Source: Sciurus carolinensis (Eukaryota; Chordata; Mammalia; Rodentia; Sciuridae). From it: a stretch of DNA of 64,000 bases. Below the pieces are notes generated by a model. It did not search any database. It had not been told where the DNA came from and saw only the letters and a list, made by a program, of their open reading frames with translations. The DNA lies in the NCBI RefSeq assembly GCF_902686445.1, contig NC_062217.1, forward strand, positions 175,587,598 to 175,651,597, read 5' to 3'. Positions 34,075-46,654 of this stretch are shown here, piece by piece (the stretch's first letter is position 1; the number at the start of each line of letters is the position of its first letter). The position numbers and the translations under genes are program-made.

Positions 34075-36880
34075 TGAGCCCGAGGTTGCCCCGTGTGCCG
34101 TGGGAGCCCTGGTGTGAGGAGGGGCTGTGCTGCTTCTCTGTCCCCTGGCAGGACTCTGCCACCTGTCATGAGGGCCGGCTGCGGCTGCGCTACAGGTGGG
34201 CCGCAGGTCCAGCCTGTTCCTGATTGACTCCTGAGTCCTGGGCAGAGGCGGCAGCCCTGCACAAGGGCAGTTCAGCAGGATTTCTGCTGGTGGAGCCTCT
34301 CCCCGCCTCTCCTGGTTTCTTGATTGGCTCCTGTCACGGATGATGGGCAGCCCCAGCCCTGCCCGTCCCTGGTTTCACAGGAACATTCTGTATTGGAAGG
34401 GCGCCACCATCCTCAGGAAGGACTGTGGGTATGGTGGGGGGCAGTGGACACCCTGAGGGTGCTCTCCAGCAGAGATGAGGGGACTGGACCCTGACCCCTT
34501 GCTGCCTGCCCTGACGGCTGTCCTCTTGGTTTCCTGTGGTCCTGTGCCTGCTCACAGGTGCAGAGGGCCTGACTTCCTAACCTGACTCTGGGGGCAGAGT
34601 CCTTTCCTCAAACAATCTCACAGAACAGTCTCCAGAAGGAGCTGGCCCTGGCTGCTTGACCCTGACCTCCTCCAGGACCCTGGGTCCTGGGAAACTTTGG
34701 AAGTCCACAGGCAGGACAGGGGACATGCGTCAGGGCAGCGACTTTGGAGGAGGGAGCCAGCCCCCGAGCGGGCAGGGACTGAGAAACACAGGGCTGCTCC
34801 TCCTGGTTCAGCCTCCTACATTGGCTCTTTGATCCAAGGTCCTGTGAGACAGGTGAGCCTTCACCTCAGGAGGAGCAGAGTCCTAGGCCCCACTGGGTGT
34901 CACACAGTGGTCACACTGGAACAGATCCTGAATGTCTGCATTCTGCCTAGAGTCCCCAGGGAGGCCTGAGCTGGGAAAGACTCCTGATCCCAGTGAGCTT
35001 GGCCCACGGGGTCCTTGCCCTCTGGGACCCAGGACAGAGGCCGCCGTCTTCCAGACCGCTCTGCAGGCAGGGCTGGAGCCTGGTCTCCTCGGCAGCAAAC
35101 CCGCTGAGCAGCTGCATCGCCCCCAGCGCCTGCTGGCGGTGAAGTCCGCATCCTCAAGGAGTCAACCGGAGCGGCTGCTGTCACCCGCCCCACCCCGGGT
35201 GGGGAGGGCGTGTCCTCCTCCTGCCCAGGAGGGAAGGAGTGGCTGTGCCGTGGCAACAGCCACCCTGGGTCCCCAGCAGCAGCTTGGAAAGGGCTGGCCC
35301 TGCCCTCTGGCCTCGGTCATTTGCAGCACCTGCACTCCTTGACTCCAGAGCCTGTCAGTGACCAGCAGGGCCTGAGTGGGAGGGGCCCGCGGCATGAAGG
35401 GGTTCCCATGAGCCCCCAGCTCCAGGCATCCCCTTTTAGCCCAACCTGCTGGAAGGACACTGCTCTGGGGACTCGGGTCTGGCCCCTCTCCTGGGGAGTG
35501 GGGAGCCCAGGAGCCTCTGTCACTGGGCAGCTCCCAGCCACACACGACCTTCACCAGGCCAGAGTTTCTGGGCCCCTAGACCAGTGGTCTGGAGTCGAAG
35601 AGCAAGTCCTCTGTGTCCAGCCAATCTGGGGGCTGCTCCCAGAACCGGCTGCAGGCCCAGGATGGCACTCACACCTGGCCTACCTGGCCCAGGAATGGCC
35701 AAGGCTGTCTTTGAGAAGTCTGAAGAGCCCTCCAGCCTGCACACCCCACCCTCAAGGACCCGGCTGCTGAGGAGGCCTGGGGGTCCCTGGAGCCCTGGTC
35801 CTGCAGTGCCAAGTGGGTGTGGGTGGTGGAGTCCAGACTCAGCAGGGCTGGAGGGAGCTGCTCCTGACCCTGCCTGCCTGCTCCAGCCTCCACGAACCTT
35901 ACCCACAGCAGCTAATCCTTAGAGCAGGGCTGGGCTAGGCCACCCCCAAGCGTCCACCCAGGGTCCTGGACAGGACTCCAGCCCTTTTGCTTTCAAAGGC
36001 ACTGGGGTGAGGGCACGTATGAGTACGACCCCACAGCAGCCAAAGTGGGACTCAGGCCAGCACTTTCCCAGGCAGGGACATCCCAAGGTCAGGGGCCCAG
36101 CCCCCAGGATCCTTGGGTGCACAGCCTTGACCCAGCTCTGGCAGAATCCAGCTCTGGTCACCAGCGTCCCCTCTGTCCACCAGTGCTGGCCCTCAGTCAT
36201 GCCGGAGGCCAGCTGTCATCACTGCCATGGAGCAGGCTGGATAGGGGACCTTCGGGCGCAGCCGAAGTACGTGTGAGGACTCTGTTCATCCCAGTCGCCC
36301 TCGTCGCCAGCCCAAGCCCTCCCTGTCTTTGAGGGACCCTCATCTTCGTGTCTCTGCTGCCTCAGTGCCTCCACACCTCCACTGCAGGGAGGTGTGTCCC
36401 CGCCAATGTGCCGGGGCAGGCCCTGGGGGCCGTGGGCTCTGAATCTGTGGCCTGGTTGTGAGACTGGACGGGCCTGTGTGGCAGAGGTCCAGCTGCAGCT
36501 CTGCCAGCTCTGCCTCCCCTCCTGGCCCTGAGCCCTGCTAGCCCTTCCCAGCTCCTGCCCCGGTGTCCCTGCTGTCCAGTCCCCCAGGTTGCTATTCCCT
36601 GATCAGCACCGCACATCAGGGCAATGGGAGTGAGGGGCGGTGGGGCAGGGCAGGAGAGGCAGAGGGGCAGAAGCAGAAGCCTCACTGTGGACCGGGCTCT
36701 TGGTCACACAATGGGCCTGCCTTGTAGGCTGCCAGGCCCGAGTGCCTACATCTTCCGACTGGAGAGACTGAGGGCTGGGCACCCAGCTGATTTCTGATCC
36801 ACGTCCACTGGGTTTCAGTGCCCCAGTCCTGGACAGTTGCAGATGCTGCTGGGTGTCTAGGATCCCCACCAGTGTCTCCC
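34075..36880. other. Intergenic, nothing recognised
   Basis: Unique GC-rich sequence with no convincing exon, RNA gene or repeat. The overlapping frames on both strands lack protein-like composition. Confidence 0.5.
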
Positions 36881-36906
36881 TTTTCTGCAGAGTCTTTCTG
36901 TTGATT

Positions 36907-37115
36907 GGCTGGTTGATTTGAGGTGAGCCAGGGATCGAACCCAGGCCTGGAGCATGCTGGGCAAGTGCTGTATCACTGAACCACACCCCAACTCTCTCTC
37001 TCTTATTTTGATGTAGGTTCTTGCTAAATTGCCGAGGCTGGCCTCAAACTTGCAATCCTCCTGCCTTCGCCTCCCAAGTAGCTAGGATTGCAGGTGTACA
37101 GCCCCAGGCCCAGCT
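36907..37115 (-). mobile_element. B1-ID dimeric SINE, antisense
   Basis: Read on the minus strand, a B1 half (CCTAGCTACTTGGGAGGCGA, GGCAGGAGGATTGCAAG) precedes an ID half (TGTGGTTCAGTGATACAGCA, CTGGGTTCGATCCCTGGC). Flanking near-identical direct repeats CTGCAGAGTCTTTCTG (from 36885) and CTGCAGGGTCTTTTTCT (from 37116) are the target-site duplication. Confidence 0.9.
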
Positions 37116-37139
37116 CTGCAGGGTCTTTTTCTCTGATTA

Positions 37140-38870
37140 CAAAGTAACCTCTGTCAGTAGAAAAGAAGAATGCAGGTAAAAAGTCTCCTGCGGTCTCCCC
37201 ACCAAGGGCCTTCTGCGTCCTCTTCCCAGGTGTGGTTCCTGGACATTAGCAGATGTTTGCAGACTGGCACCAGGAAACTCTGCCCAGTGCTCCCTTTCCT
37301 GGCTCCCGTGACTTTCTGTCCTCGGGGCTCGCCTCCCCTTCCCAGCCGAGCCCTGGGGTGCTAGTAGCTGCCTCTGGACCCTGCAGGCTGCCTGGCTGGG
37401 GCTGAGGCTGGGCAGCCCCTGCAGGAGCCCCCCCGCCACGACAGGAAAGCGTGCAGAAGAGGCGGGGCTGGCCCTGATGGCTGGCTGGGTGCTTGTCCCT
37501 GGCTGGGAGTGGCCAGCATCTGCTGAGGGCTTAGCTGCTCGTACCCCAGAAACCTGAGGACGCTCCAGGAGCCGACCATGCCCAGCCGGACCAAGAGCCA
37601 TGCTGGGCTGCCTGCCAGTCTGATTCCGGACTGACCTCCGGCTCCTTGCCCAGCTTCTCTGGGTGGGGGTGTGGTCAGCGGCCCCTCCTCTGGGCCTCTG
37701 GGCTTATGGCTTATGCTGTCACCGGGGCCTATCTCCCTTCCTGCCCCCGCCCCCGTGGAGGCACCACAGCCTCCAGCCTCTGCCCCAGCTGATCTATTTT
37801 TAGCCTCTGCCCCACCTGACACCACTGTGAGCTTTTCACAGGGATCTGCAGAGAGGCGGGTGTGGCCTCAGGCTCCTCCCAGGCCTCCCAGCTCCACCAG
37901 CATAGGAGATGCGGAGGGCTTCCCTGTGGTTTCAGGGGGAGGCAGGCAGTGGGTGGGGCTCAGGTGTGCCCAGGGGCCTGGAGGCTGGGGTCAGGGCCCA
38001 AGGAACCCCTCAGCTTGGCCGGGTCAGTGTCCACAGCTGGAGGGCTGGTATGGGGACTGCTCCAAGAGGACCAGGAGCTAGGCACAGGGCCGAGGCCTGG
38101 GCAGAGTGGCAGAGGTGGGACCACGGAGGTCTGAGGGACAGGCAGGGGAAGGCCTGTGCAGGGGTGAGGTCATGGGCAATAGTCGTGGGAGACACTGAGT
38201 GGCCAGCAGGGCGAGGGACAGGCCGGGCTCAGGGTGCATGGTGGAGGGGTGGCCTGGATTCAGGGAGGGTCAGAGCTGTGCTGGGCTGCCCGGGGCTGCC
38301 CGAGCCCTCACAGGGCCTGGGCAGTCCAGCAGGAGGCAGCTGCCCAGGTAGAGTGGGGATGCCGGGGACCACCTGGTGCAGATAGAGCAGGGCCCACAAG
38401 GGCCAGACCAGAGCAAGTCACAGAAGCTCTGCCAAGCCTTGTCGCACCCTGGTGGTCACTCAGGTCCTCCTCCCTGAGGCTTGGGAGTCAGGAGAGGGCA
38501 GGACCCAGAGCTGGCACAGACAGTGGGACAGGAATGGCCTTAGGGCCACTGCAGGGAAGGTCAGCAGCCCTCAGATCCACTCTGGAGACAGTTGGAAGCA
38601 CGAGGCTCTCCTGCTGGCCGCTGACCACAGAGAGCAGTCCTGTTGACTCCTGAGGTGTGGGCTGAGGAGTCGTGGCCGCCACAGAGCCGTCCGGGCCGTG
38701 CTCGGGGGGACAGGGCCGTGGCCGAGACCTGTTGAGCACGCGACTCAGCCCCGCCTGCTGCCCTGGTGTTCAGACTTCACAGCAGCCATTCTGGAGCGTT
38801 TTCCTCCCCCCAGAGAAGCCCCCCTGCACGCCGGCACCCCATCCGGTGACCACTGCCCTGCTGTGTCTCC
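37140..38870. other. Intergenic, nothing recognised
   Basis: Unique GC-rich sequence. 37140-37280 is slightly AT-rich and may be an unidentified old repeat. Confidence 0.45.
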
Positions 38871-38874
38871 AGGA

Positions 38875-39135
38875 CCTGCCTTGCCGCGCCTGGTTCTTGT
38901 GCCTGGCTTCTTCGCGGAGCTGGTGCTCCAGGCCCATCCTGCTGCGGTGGGGGTCCTGCGGTGGGGGTCCGGCCTCCTCCACTCTCAGGATGAATGACGT
39001 CCCTCTGTGTGGACATGCCCACTCCCCAGTGGTGACGACTGGGCCTTTCCTCCTGTGGGCCACTTTGAATAAGGCTGCTGTGAACCCTGTGTCCAGTTTC
39101 CCCATGGATGTGCATGTCTCTCAGGGACAGGCCTG
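38875..39135 (-). repeat. Ancient L1 relic, antisense
   Basis: TGCCTGGCTTCTT, CTCTGTGTGGACATGCCCAC, CACTTTGAATAAGGCTGCTG and TGAACCCTGTGTCCAG follow the order of antisense L1 ORF2 3'-end consensus (GGACATTTGG...GTGAATAATGCTGCTATGAAC), heavily GC-shifted. The match is from memory. Confidence 0.5.
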
Positions 39136-39139
39136 GAGA

Positions 39140-40350
39140 GGAGGCACTGCTCATGTGGTCAGGGTGGTGACCTGCAGTCAGTGGGCCTCTGTGGCCAGCC
39201 ATGAGCACAAGCATGGTGGGCAGCTGCTGAACTGGAGGCCAAGCTCTGGCCGTAGCCTGGTGCCTCCGCTGGTCTTCCGGCCTAGTGGGCCTCGGAGTGC
39301 ACACCCCGCCCGCCTGGGCAGCTGAGCCAGCAGGGTGGGGCTGAGCAAGGGCCAAGTCTGCCATGCGGGGGCCCCGCTGCGGCGCACTGTCCAGGGCCAC
39401 CTGTCTGCTCCGGCCCCTGGCCAGTGCTACCGTGTGCTGGGTGGAGCCCCGAGGGAGTTTGGTGCCCTGAGGCTGGAAAGGGAGCAAGGAGGTGCCAGGC
39501 CCCCTCCTGCAGCCCGGCTGGGCCCCTGTGGCCTGCACGGGCCCCGGGGACGTCTCCTTCTGGCCTGGGCGTCCCTAAACCTGCCTGTGCTCGAGAGCCC
39601 ACAGGTGCTGCACCTCTCCATGGGCATCAAGCACAGGGCCCAGAATGTGGCGCCTGCTCCGCTCAGCAGCGTCCACGTGGCCCGACGGGCCCTCCTTCCT
39701 TGCGTTGTGCGTGACTGTCAGAAGCGGGGACACGGTGCTGCTTCACACCGGCGACACCGATCCCGAGCAGCATGTCCTGCCACGGGGCGGGCAGAGAAGC
39801 TCCTGCCGAGCAGCCCCCTCCACGGACAGCGTGCCCCTGCTCGGCCCAGCGGGGCCCTGGCCCACGCCTGGGCTCTTCCCCTAAAACGTTCTGAGTGTCG
39901 GAATCCGACTTCACACCCGTTGGCTCCGAAGCAGGCTCGTCAGCTGGCCTGAGTTGAACTGAATGCAGCGCTGAGATTTTGAAAGGGAAGGAAGGGTCCG
40001 GACCCACCCACGCTGTGCGGAGGCAGCAGGCTGCTCTCTCGCCAGACGTAGTCCTCCCGCTGCTTGGTGAGCCGCTGCCCCCTGCGAGTGCAGCCTGCTG
40101 CCCCAGGGCAGCACCTGGGACGCTAGGCAGATGGAATACCGATTCAGAACCCAAAACACCTTGTCTCTTTCCAGAAACGAGCTTTTTGGTTTAATTACTC
40201 TGAATGTAACGTCTGAGACCAGCCCACGTGTGCATTCAGAATGGAGGACACGTACATTAAAACACACCCTCAAGGCTGGGTGGGAACACGCACAGTGTGT
40301 CCAAGCATGGGGCCTGTGGCTAACGCCAGGCATGTGCACACATGCGCAGG
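39140..40350. other. Intergenic, with an AT-rich patch at 40135-40270
   Basis: 39500-39900 has raised CpG but no exon-like structure. 40135-40270 is AT-rich with TTTAATTACTC and ACATTAAAACAC and may be a conserved element; nothing else is recognisable. Confidence 0.4.
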
Positions 40351-40351
40351 A

Positions 40352-41335
40352 GGAGATGTGAGTGTGCCTGTGTCTGTGAGTGTGCCTGTGTGTGCCTGAG
40401 TGTGTGTGCCCGAGTGTGTGTGCCTGAGTGTGTGTGCCTGAGTGTGTGTGCCCGGGTGTGTGTGCCTGAGTGTGTGTGCCTATGTGAGTGTGTCTGTGTC
40501 TGTGAGTGTGCCTGTGTGTGCCCGAGTGTGTGTGAGTGTGCCTGTGTGTGCCTGGGTGTGTGTGCCTGGGTGTGTGTGCCTGGGTGTGTGTGCCTGAGTG
40601 TGTGTGCCTGGGTGTGTGTGCCTGGCTGTGTGTGCCTATGTGAGTGTGCCTGTGTATGTGAGTGTGCCTGTGTCTGTGAGTGTGCCTGTGTGTGCCTGAG
40701 TGTGTGTGCCCGAGTGTGTGTGCCTGAGTGTGTGTGCCTGAGTGTGTGTGCCCGGGTGTGTGTGCCTGAGTGTGTGTGCCTATGTGAGTGTGTCTGTGTC
40801 TGTGAGTGTGCCTGTGTGTGCCCGAGTGTGTGTGAGTGTGCCTGTGTGTGCCTGGGTGTGTGTGCCTGGGTGTGTGTGCCTGAGTGTGTGTGCCTGGGTG
40901 TGTGTGCCTGGCTGTGTGTGCCTATGTGAGTGTGCCTGTGTATGTGAGTGTGCCTGTGTATGTGAGTGTGCCTGTGTGTGCCTGAGTGTGTGTGCCTGGG
41001 TGTGTGTGCCTGAGTGTGTGTGCCTGGCTGTGTGTGCCTGAGTGTGTGTGCCTGTGTATGTGAGTGTGCCTGTGTGTGTGAGTGTGCCTGTGTCTGTGAG
41101 TGTGCCTGTGTGTGCCTGAGTGTGTGTGCCTGAGTGTGTGTGTGCCTGGGTGTGTGTGCCTGGGTGTGTGTGCCTGAGTGTGTGTGCCTGGGTGTGTGTG
41201 CCTGGGTGTGTGTGCCTATGTGAGTGTGTCTGTGTGTGTGAGTGTGCCTGTGTGTGCCTGTGTGTGTGAGTGTGCCTGTGTCTGTGAGTGTACCTGGGTG
41301 TTCCTGGGTGAGTGTGCTTGCGTGTGCCTTTGTTC
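40352..41335 (+). repeat. TG-rich minisatellite with 300-bp higher-order repeat
   Basis: About 980 bp of 14-bp-class units (TGTGTGTGCCTGAG, TGTGTGTGCCTGGG, TGTGTGTGCCCGAG) alternating with TGTGAGTGTGCC blocks. Bases 40371-40580 recur without visible difference at 40671-40880, a 300-bp shift, so a block of units was copied as a whole. Cys/Val-rich frames on + and His/Thr-rich frames on - are by-products. Confidence 0.95.
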
Positions 41336-41564
41336 AGGGTGTGCCAGTGCTTGTTTACTCTCATTGTGACGGCCCTCTCCTGCAGGCATCCCCTACAGGT
41401 GCTCACTGTCCTGCGCCTGTGCCTGGGGTCTGCAGTGGCCCTCCCCAGTGCACAGGGGTCCCCTGCATCCCACGGGCAGTGGTGAGGGGCTTGCTGGCGT
41501 GAGTCAGGGCTGGGTGTCCCCAGGCTCCTGCAGGGCTCCAAGGAAGGACCTTTGGCACCTGGGA

Positions 41565-41860
41565 ATATATAAATTTTTTATAATGAATAGATTTTTAAAA
41601 AAACGAATAGAGTTTATTTTTAGAGCAGCGTTTGGTCACAGAACTGCGCAGCTGGTTCCGGGGTGCCCACGTGCCTCCGGCACAGCTTCCCTGTCCTGCA
41701 GACGCACCTTGCAGTGGCGTGGCTGTGTGCCACCGTAATGAGCCCACGCAACGCATCGCCTCTGTGGGCCTGCATGACACTCCACGGCCTGTCCCGCCAC
41801 GTATCCCACGGGGCTTTCCAGTCCCCACATCCTACCTGTGATGTCCATACCAACAAAGCG
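41565..41860. repeat. Possible old L1/HAL1 relic
   Basis: AAATTTTTTATAATGAATAG then TTTATTTTTAGAGCAGCGTTTGGTCACAGAACTG (here described as two phrases) resembles an antisense L1-family phrase (AGAGCAGTTTTAGGTTCACA). The remainder is GC-shifted and uncertain. Confidence 0.3.
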
Positions 41861-42555
41861 CACGGCGCCAGAGGAGCCGGCGTTACTGCAGCAGCTGCCC
41901 CCCGGGCGTCAGCTGTGGAGTGGCGCAGCGTGAGCCCCGTGGTGCCCAGGATGCCAGAGGCCCTGTGGTCTTGAGGTGGTGGTGGCAGAGCTGACCTTCC
42001 AGGTGTCAGCAACGGCTGCCAAGTGAGGCCAACCCTGCCGTCTCCCGCTGGAGACCACGTCCAAGGCTGCTGGCCTTCCTCAGGGACAGGAGTGCTGCTT
42101 CAGTGAGAGCGTGGAAAACAAAGGTGCCGCTTGTTCTCGTCCAAGTTCACAGTCCTCGGGGCTCAGGATCCCAGCTCCAGAAAACCACAGACATGCAGTG
42201 AATCAGAACACATTCCAACAGGGATTGAAAGCGTGTTGCTTTTTAAATCTCCACTGTTGCCGTAGGCGGGTGGACTCTGACTGTTGTGTGTGCACAGTGG
42301 CTCCTGGTGAGTCGAGTTACCTCATGTTGACAGAAACTGGGTTTCTGATGAGGCTCTGCACGAGGGTATGATCAATGCCCATCACACAGCAGGCATGATG
42401 GCTGCATTTCAGTCTCTTCCCACCAGGAGTCTCTGCCTGAGTGATAAGAAGGGCAGGGGAAGAGCCAGGGGGCGTGTGCTCCAGCTGTCCAGCATGTGGC
42501 AGGGGGCACTTTTGGCAGCAGACTGGAGGCCTAAAAAGTTAACTGGGGGTATACC

Positions 42556-43215
42556 ATCATCTTCATCACCACTACCACCACCATAATCTTCATCACCACC
42601 ACCACCATCATCATCTTCATCATCACCATCACCATCACCACCACCACCACCATCACCATCACAACCACCACCACCACCATCACAACTACCACCACCATCA
42701 TCTTCATCACCACTACCACCACCACCACCACCACCACCACCATCACAACCACCACCACATCACCACCATCACCATCACCACCACCACCACCACCACCACC
42801 ATCACCACCATCACAACCACCACCACATCACCACCATCACCATCACCACCACCACCACCACCACCACCATCACCACCACCATCACCACCACCACCATCAT
42901 CACCACCACCATCATCACCACCACCACCATCACCACCATCATCACCACCACCATCATCATCACCACCACCATCATCATCACCACCACCACCATCACCACC
43001 ATCATCACCACCACCACCATCATCATCACCACCACCACCATCACCACCATCATCACCACCACCATCATCTTCATCATCACCACCATCATCACCACCATCA
43101 CCATCACAACCACCATCATCACAACCACCATCATCTTCATCATCACCACCATCATCACCACCACCTTCATCATCATCACCACCACCATAACCTTAATAAT
43201 CACCACCACCAACAT
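42556..43215 (+). repeat. CCA/CAT imperfect trinucleotide array
   Basis: About 660 bp of CACCAT, CACCAC, CATCATCAC and CATCTTCAT words. Longer blocks recur, such as ACAACCACCACCACATCACC at about 42744 and 42813. It is the same sequence class as the array at 11806, in opposite orientation. Confidence 0.95.
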
Positions 43216-43219
43216 CACC

Positions 43220-46200
43220 ACCATCATCGCCTTCCTCTTCATGAACCTTCATCAGCACCATGGCCACCATCTTTATCAGTATCCATTGTCGTAATCACTG
43301 TCATCACTGCTGGCACCATCATACTCCTCACCCACATTCCTGGGCACCCCTGTACGTGAGCCTCCCTGGAGGGCACTGGCTCTGTGGCCTGCTCATGAAG
43401 GAAGTGTGAGTGCCACACTGCGGGCGAGCCAGGCAGAGAAGGTGGGGCCCAGCTGGGGCCTGGCCCTGTCAGCAGACCTCGCCTGGGAAATGTGTGCCGT
43501 GTGAATGGACACGGGCTCAGAGGAGGGAGAACACTGCCTTTGAGAGGGCCTGGGCCTCAGAAGGTGGGTTTTGTGGCCCTGGGAGGTCTGCCAGCTATCA
43601 GCATGCTGCCCTCGAGGTTGACCTCAGTCTGAGCGGCTGCCGGGGCCCCTCCCTGGCCCTCCCAGGCCCTCTCCTGTCCCTGCTCTCCTCTTTGCTGACT
43701 TGTTTCATGGCTGCCCCAGCTGCTTTACCTCCTTCCTTGGAGGATCACAGACGTGCCTGCCCTCTGCTCAGGTCCAGGTGCTTGGGCCAGCAGGCAACCA
43801 TACCGAACTCACAAGGTCAGTCAGCCAAGTCTGCCTACCCATGAATCCTCCCTCCCTGGAGCTGGGGACTGGCACATGGTGCAGGAGGGGAGCAGGGGTG
43901 GTGTTCAGCTGCCAAGTGTCCCCATCACTTCTCTGAGGGCCACCCTTCCATAGTGGGCCTGGCTCTGGGCCCAAGGGGCCATGGAACAGGATGTGTGAAG
44001 ACCCCTCCAATGGGAAGTTTGGGGTTCCTTTGGCCATCCACTCTAGCCTTCCATGGTCACCATTCTGAGCCCATCCCCACCTCCCCTGTGTCCAGGTCTC
44101 CCAGGCATTGTCCCTGTGCCCCACAAAGAGCCCAACAGCAGGCCCTGGCATGCCCCGTTAAGTCTGTCTCCCTGAAACCTTGTGGCCATGCACCCTTCCC
44201 TCTGCACATTCGGGGCATGCCTAGGGTCCTTTCCCACATTCTTGGCCCTGCCTGGCCCCATCAGCATGTGGGCACCTGAATCCACACCAAGGAACTTGGA
44301 GGGCAAAGTGGCCCTCACCTGTGATGGGAAGTGAGGCTCCACCTGGACACTGTCAAGGCTTCAGCTCCTTCCTGGATTGCCGGATCCCACTCTCAGCCCT
44401 CCTCCTGCCTCTTCTCCTGGGTGAGCTGGCTCCAGGACTGCTCCCTTCCAGCTCCTTCCTTCTCCCAGCACCTACGTGGTCTGCAGAGAGCAGACGTCTC
44501 GTGAGGGGATCCCACCCGTGAGCACAGCAGACCTGGGCCTCAGCCTTGCTGGGAAAGGGCAGGCAGGGCAGGGAGCCAACCCTCTTTCTCCTGCTGCAGG
44601 ACCTGGCACAGGGGCTGGAGCAGGCAGAGCCTGGCTCATGGGGAGGCTACACGTGCCCAGGACCCCATGCCCACCTGCCGCCTGAGCCCCAGGGTCCGCC
44701 CGGGCCCTACCTGACACACATGGAGTCTTCCAGGCTCTGCAGTGCTACTTGGGACAGTTTCCTAGGAAACTGCAGCAGCACCAGGCCTTCCACCTCCCTC
44801 AGGCTGCAGTGGGTGTAGGCAGGGACACCCAGGCTGGCAGAGAGTGGGCGCGAGAGCAGGGGCGTGTGGGGCATGTGCTTGCGCACGTGGGCCAGTGAGG
44901 GGTTCGCAGGTGGGGGATGTCTGTGTGAGTCCTGCCTGTGGGAAGGTCCTGAGTCTTCGGTGCCTGTGTTGGTGCTTTGGCGTGTGCCGAGTGTGCGTGT
45001 GCCTGTGTGTGTGCCGTGTGCACCAGCCTCTGTGTGTATGTACTGGTGTGTGTCTGCAGCGGGCGGGTTCCTGTCGGCAGCTTTGCCTGCCAGCCCAGGC
45101 TTGCTGTGTCAGCTGGTGAGGCCCCAGCTTCTGCAGAGGCTCCGGGCCTTCAGGGCCCTCTGTTAGCAAATAGCAGAGGCTAGTGCAGTCACTGGGGCCT
45201 AGGCCAGTCTGGCTCAGGGCCCTGTGGGTATGGTGACCCCCAGGGACTGGCCAGCTCTTCTCAGCAGGAGCAGCACCATCTCCAGATGGTAGATGTCCTC
45301 TGAGCCTGCTATCTGCCTCTCCCTGCTCAACCTCCTCCTTTAGCTCACTGGTGTCCCCCTCCCCAGACAGGACAGGATATGCCCACTGTACATGTCCCTG
45401 CAGGCTGAGGGGAGATCTTTCTCAGGTGTGAAGATCTGGTTCGGCTCCTGCAGACAGGAGTCTGGGGCAGCCTTGGGTCATGGTGGGTCTCGGGCTGAGA
45501 TGTGCGTGTCCTTCCTTCAGCAGCCCCTGCAGCAGGGCAGGACAAAAGGTCTCTCCGGGGTGCCCTCCTCAGGCCCTGGGTAAGTCACAGGGAGGCCCTT
45601 GCTGTGCCAGGAAGCCTGGGGAGTGCACAGGAAGAGAGGCAGTGGCAGGAGCCAGGCCTACCCCAGGGGCGGGGCCTCTGCAGACCCCAGGGCCCTGCTC
45701 TGTAGCCTGAGTGGGGAGGCTGGCTGGGGACCTCTCTGGTGGCCTTGGGTGTTCCTCGTTTCCGGGAAGGCCACAGGCTCAAGCCAGACACGTGGGTGCT
45801 GAGCCCTGGGACTGGCTTAGCGGGAGAGGGCTTGGGTACACTCCTAGGCCCCGGGAGGCACCAAGGGCAGGACTGTCCTGGGCACGGCTGTCCCAACAGC
45901 CCTTTCCAGTCCGGGGACTGTCGCAGAGGCTGTGAGCCTGGCTGCTGCTGGGGCCCTGATGGAGCAGCTCAGGCCGCAGCTCCGGCAGGCAGACGGTGCC
46001 GGAAGCCCGGGCAGCCCTGGGCACTCAAGCTGCACTGTGCTCCACACTTCTGATGCTCGTCCATCAGCCCGCACATGCCAGGACCCAGCCCCTGGACAGC
46101 AGCGTCTCCCTGACCTCAGACGCAGGCCCTGCCGGATGAACAGCTGCGGGGACTGCGTGGGTGTGGAGGAGGAACGCCACGCGGGGGCTCTGGGGAGGAC

Positions 46201-46455
46201 TTCCTGGGGAGGCCCCTCTGCGCTTTGCCTGAGCCGCAGTGGGAGTCAGTGGGGGACCCTGGGGGGCGGTGGGGAAGAGGAACTGCTGGTCAGGGGCTCA
46301 GGGGCCCTGGCTGGGGTCAGCGACAAGCTGAGAGGAGGACAGGCAGTGACTGATCGGTTAGGCAGCCCCCCACCTTGGTCCACATGGCTGCCGGCCACTA
46401 CCTCTCCCACCACTGTGCGCCCGTGTTCCTGGGGACAAACCAGATATGGGCCAGT
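43220..46455. other. Intergenic, nothing recognised
   Basis: Unique GC-rich sequence with a short TG-rich run near 44985-45050. No exon, RNA gene or interspersed repeat is recognised. Confidence 0.45.
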
Positions 46456-46459
46456 CCCT

Positions 46460-46650
46460 GAGAGATGCAAATTTGCAAATTTGCAAGTTCAATCCAATAT
46501 CTAGAGTCTCCTCTTTGCTAATTGAAACACAGCTGCCTTGGAGGAGAAGGAAAGAGAAATTAAAACATGCAAAATGTACATAGTTCACATTTAAACCAGA
46601 GCACTTTCCCCTCGAGTGAATACTGTACCAAAGACAGAAAGAGATTGAAG
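46460..46650. promoter_or_regulatory. AT-rich island with octamer/POU-type motif
   Basis: ATGCAAAT (octamer) at 46465-46472 begins two overlapping copies of the palindrome GCAAATTTGC (46467-46476 and 46475-46484). Within 150 bp lie GCTAATTGAAAC, AAATTAAAACATGCAAAATG and CACATTTAAACC. The patch is sharply AT-rich against its background. I recognise no repeat family, so a conserved enhancer is the leading idea. Confidence 0.4.
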
Positions 46651-46654
46651 GGAC

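Noticed and set aside
40342..41541. Cys/Val-rich + frames and His/Thr-rich - frames
   Set aside because: Direct translations of the TG-rich minisatellite, with no coding evidence.
42531..43242. Met/Val-rich minus-strand frames
   Set aside because: Translations of the CCA/CAT trinucleotide array.
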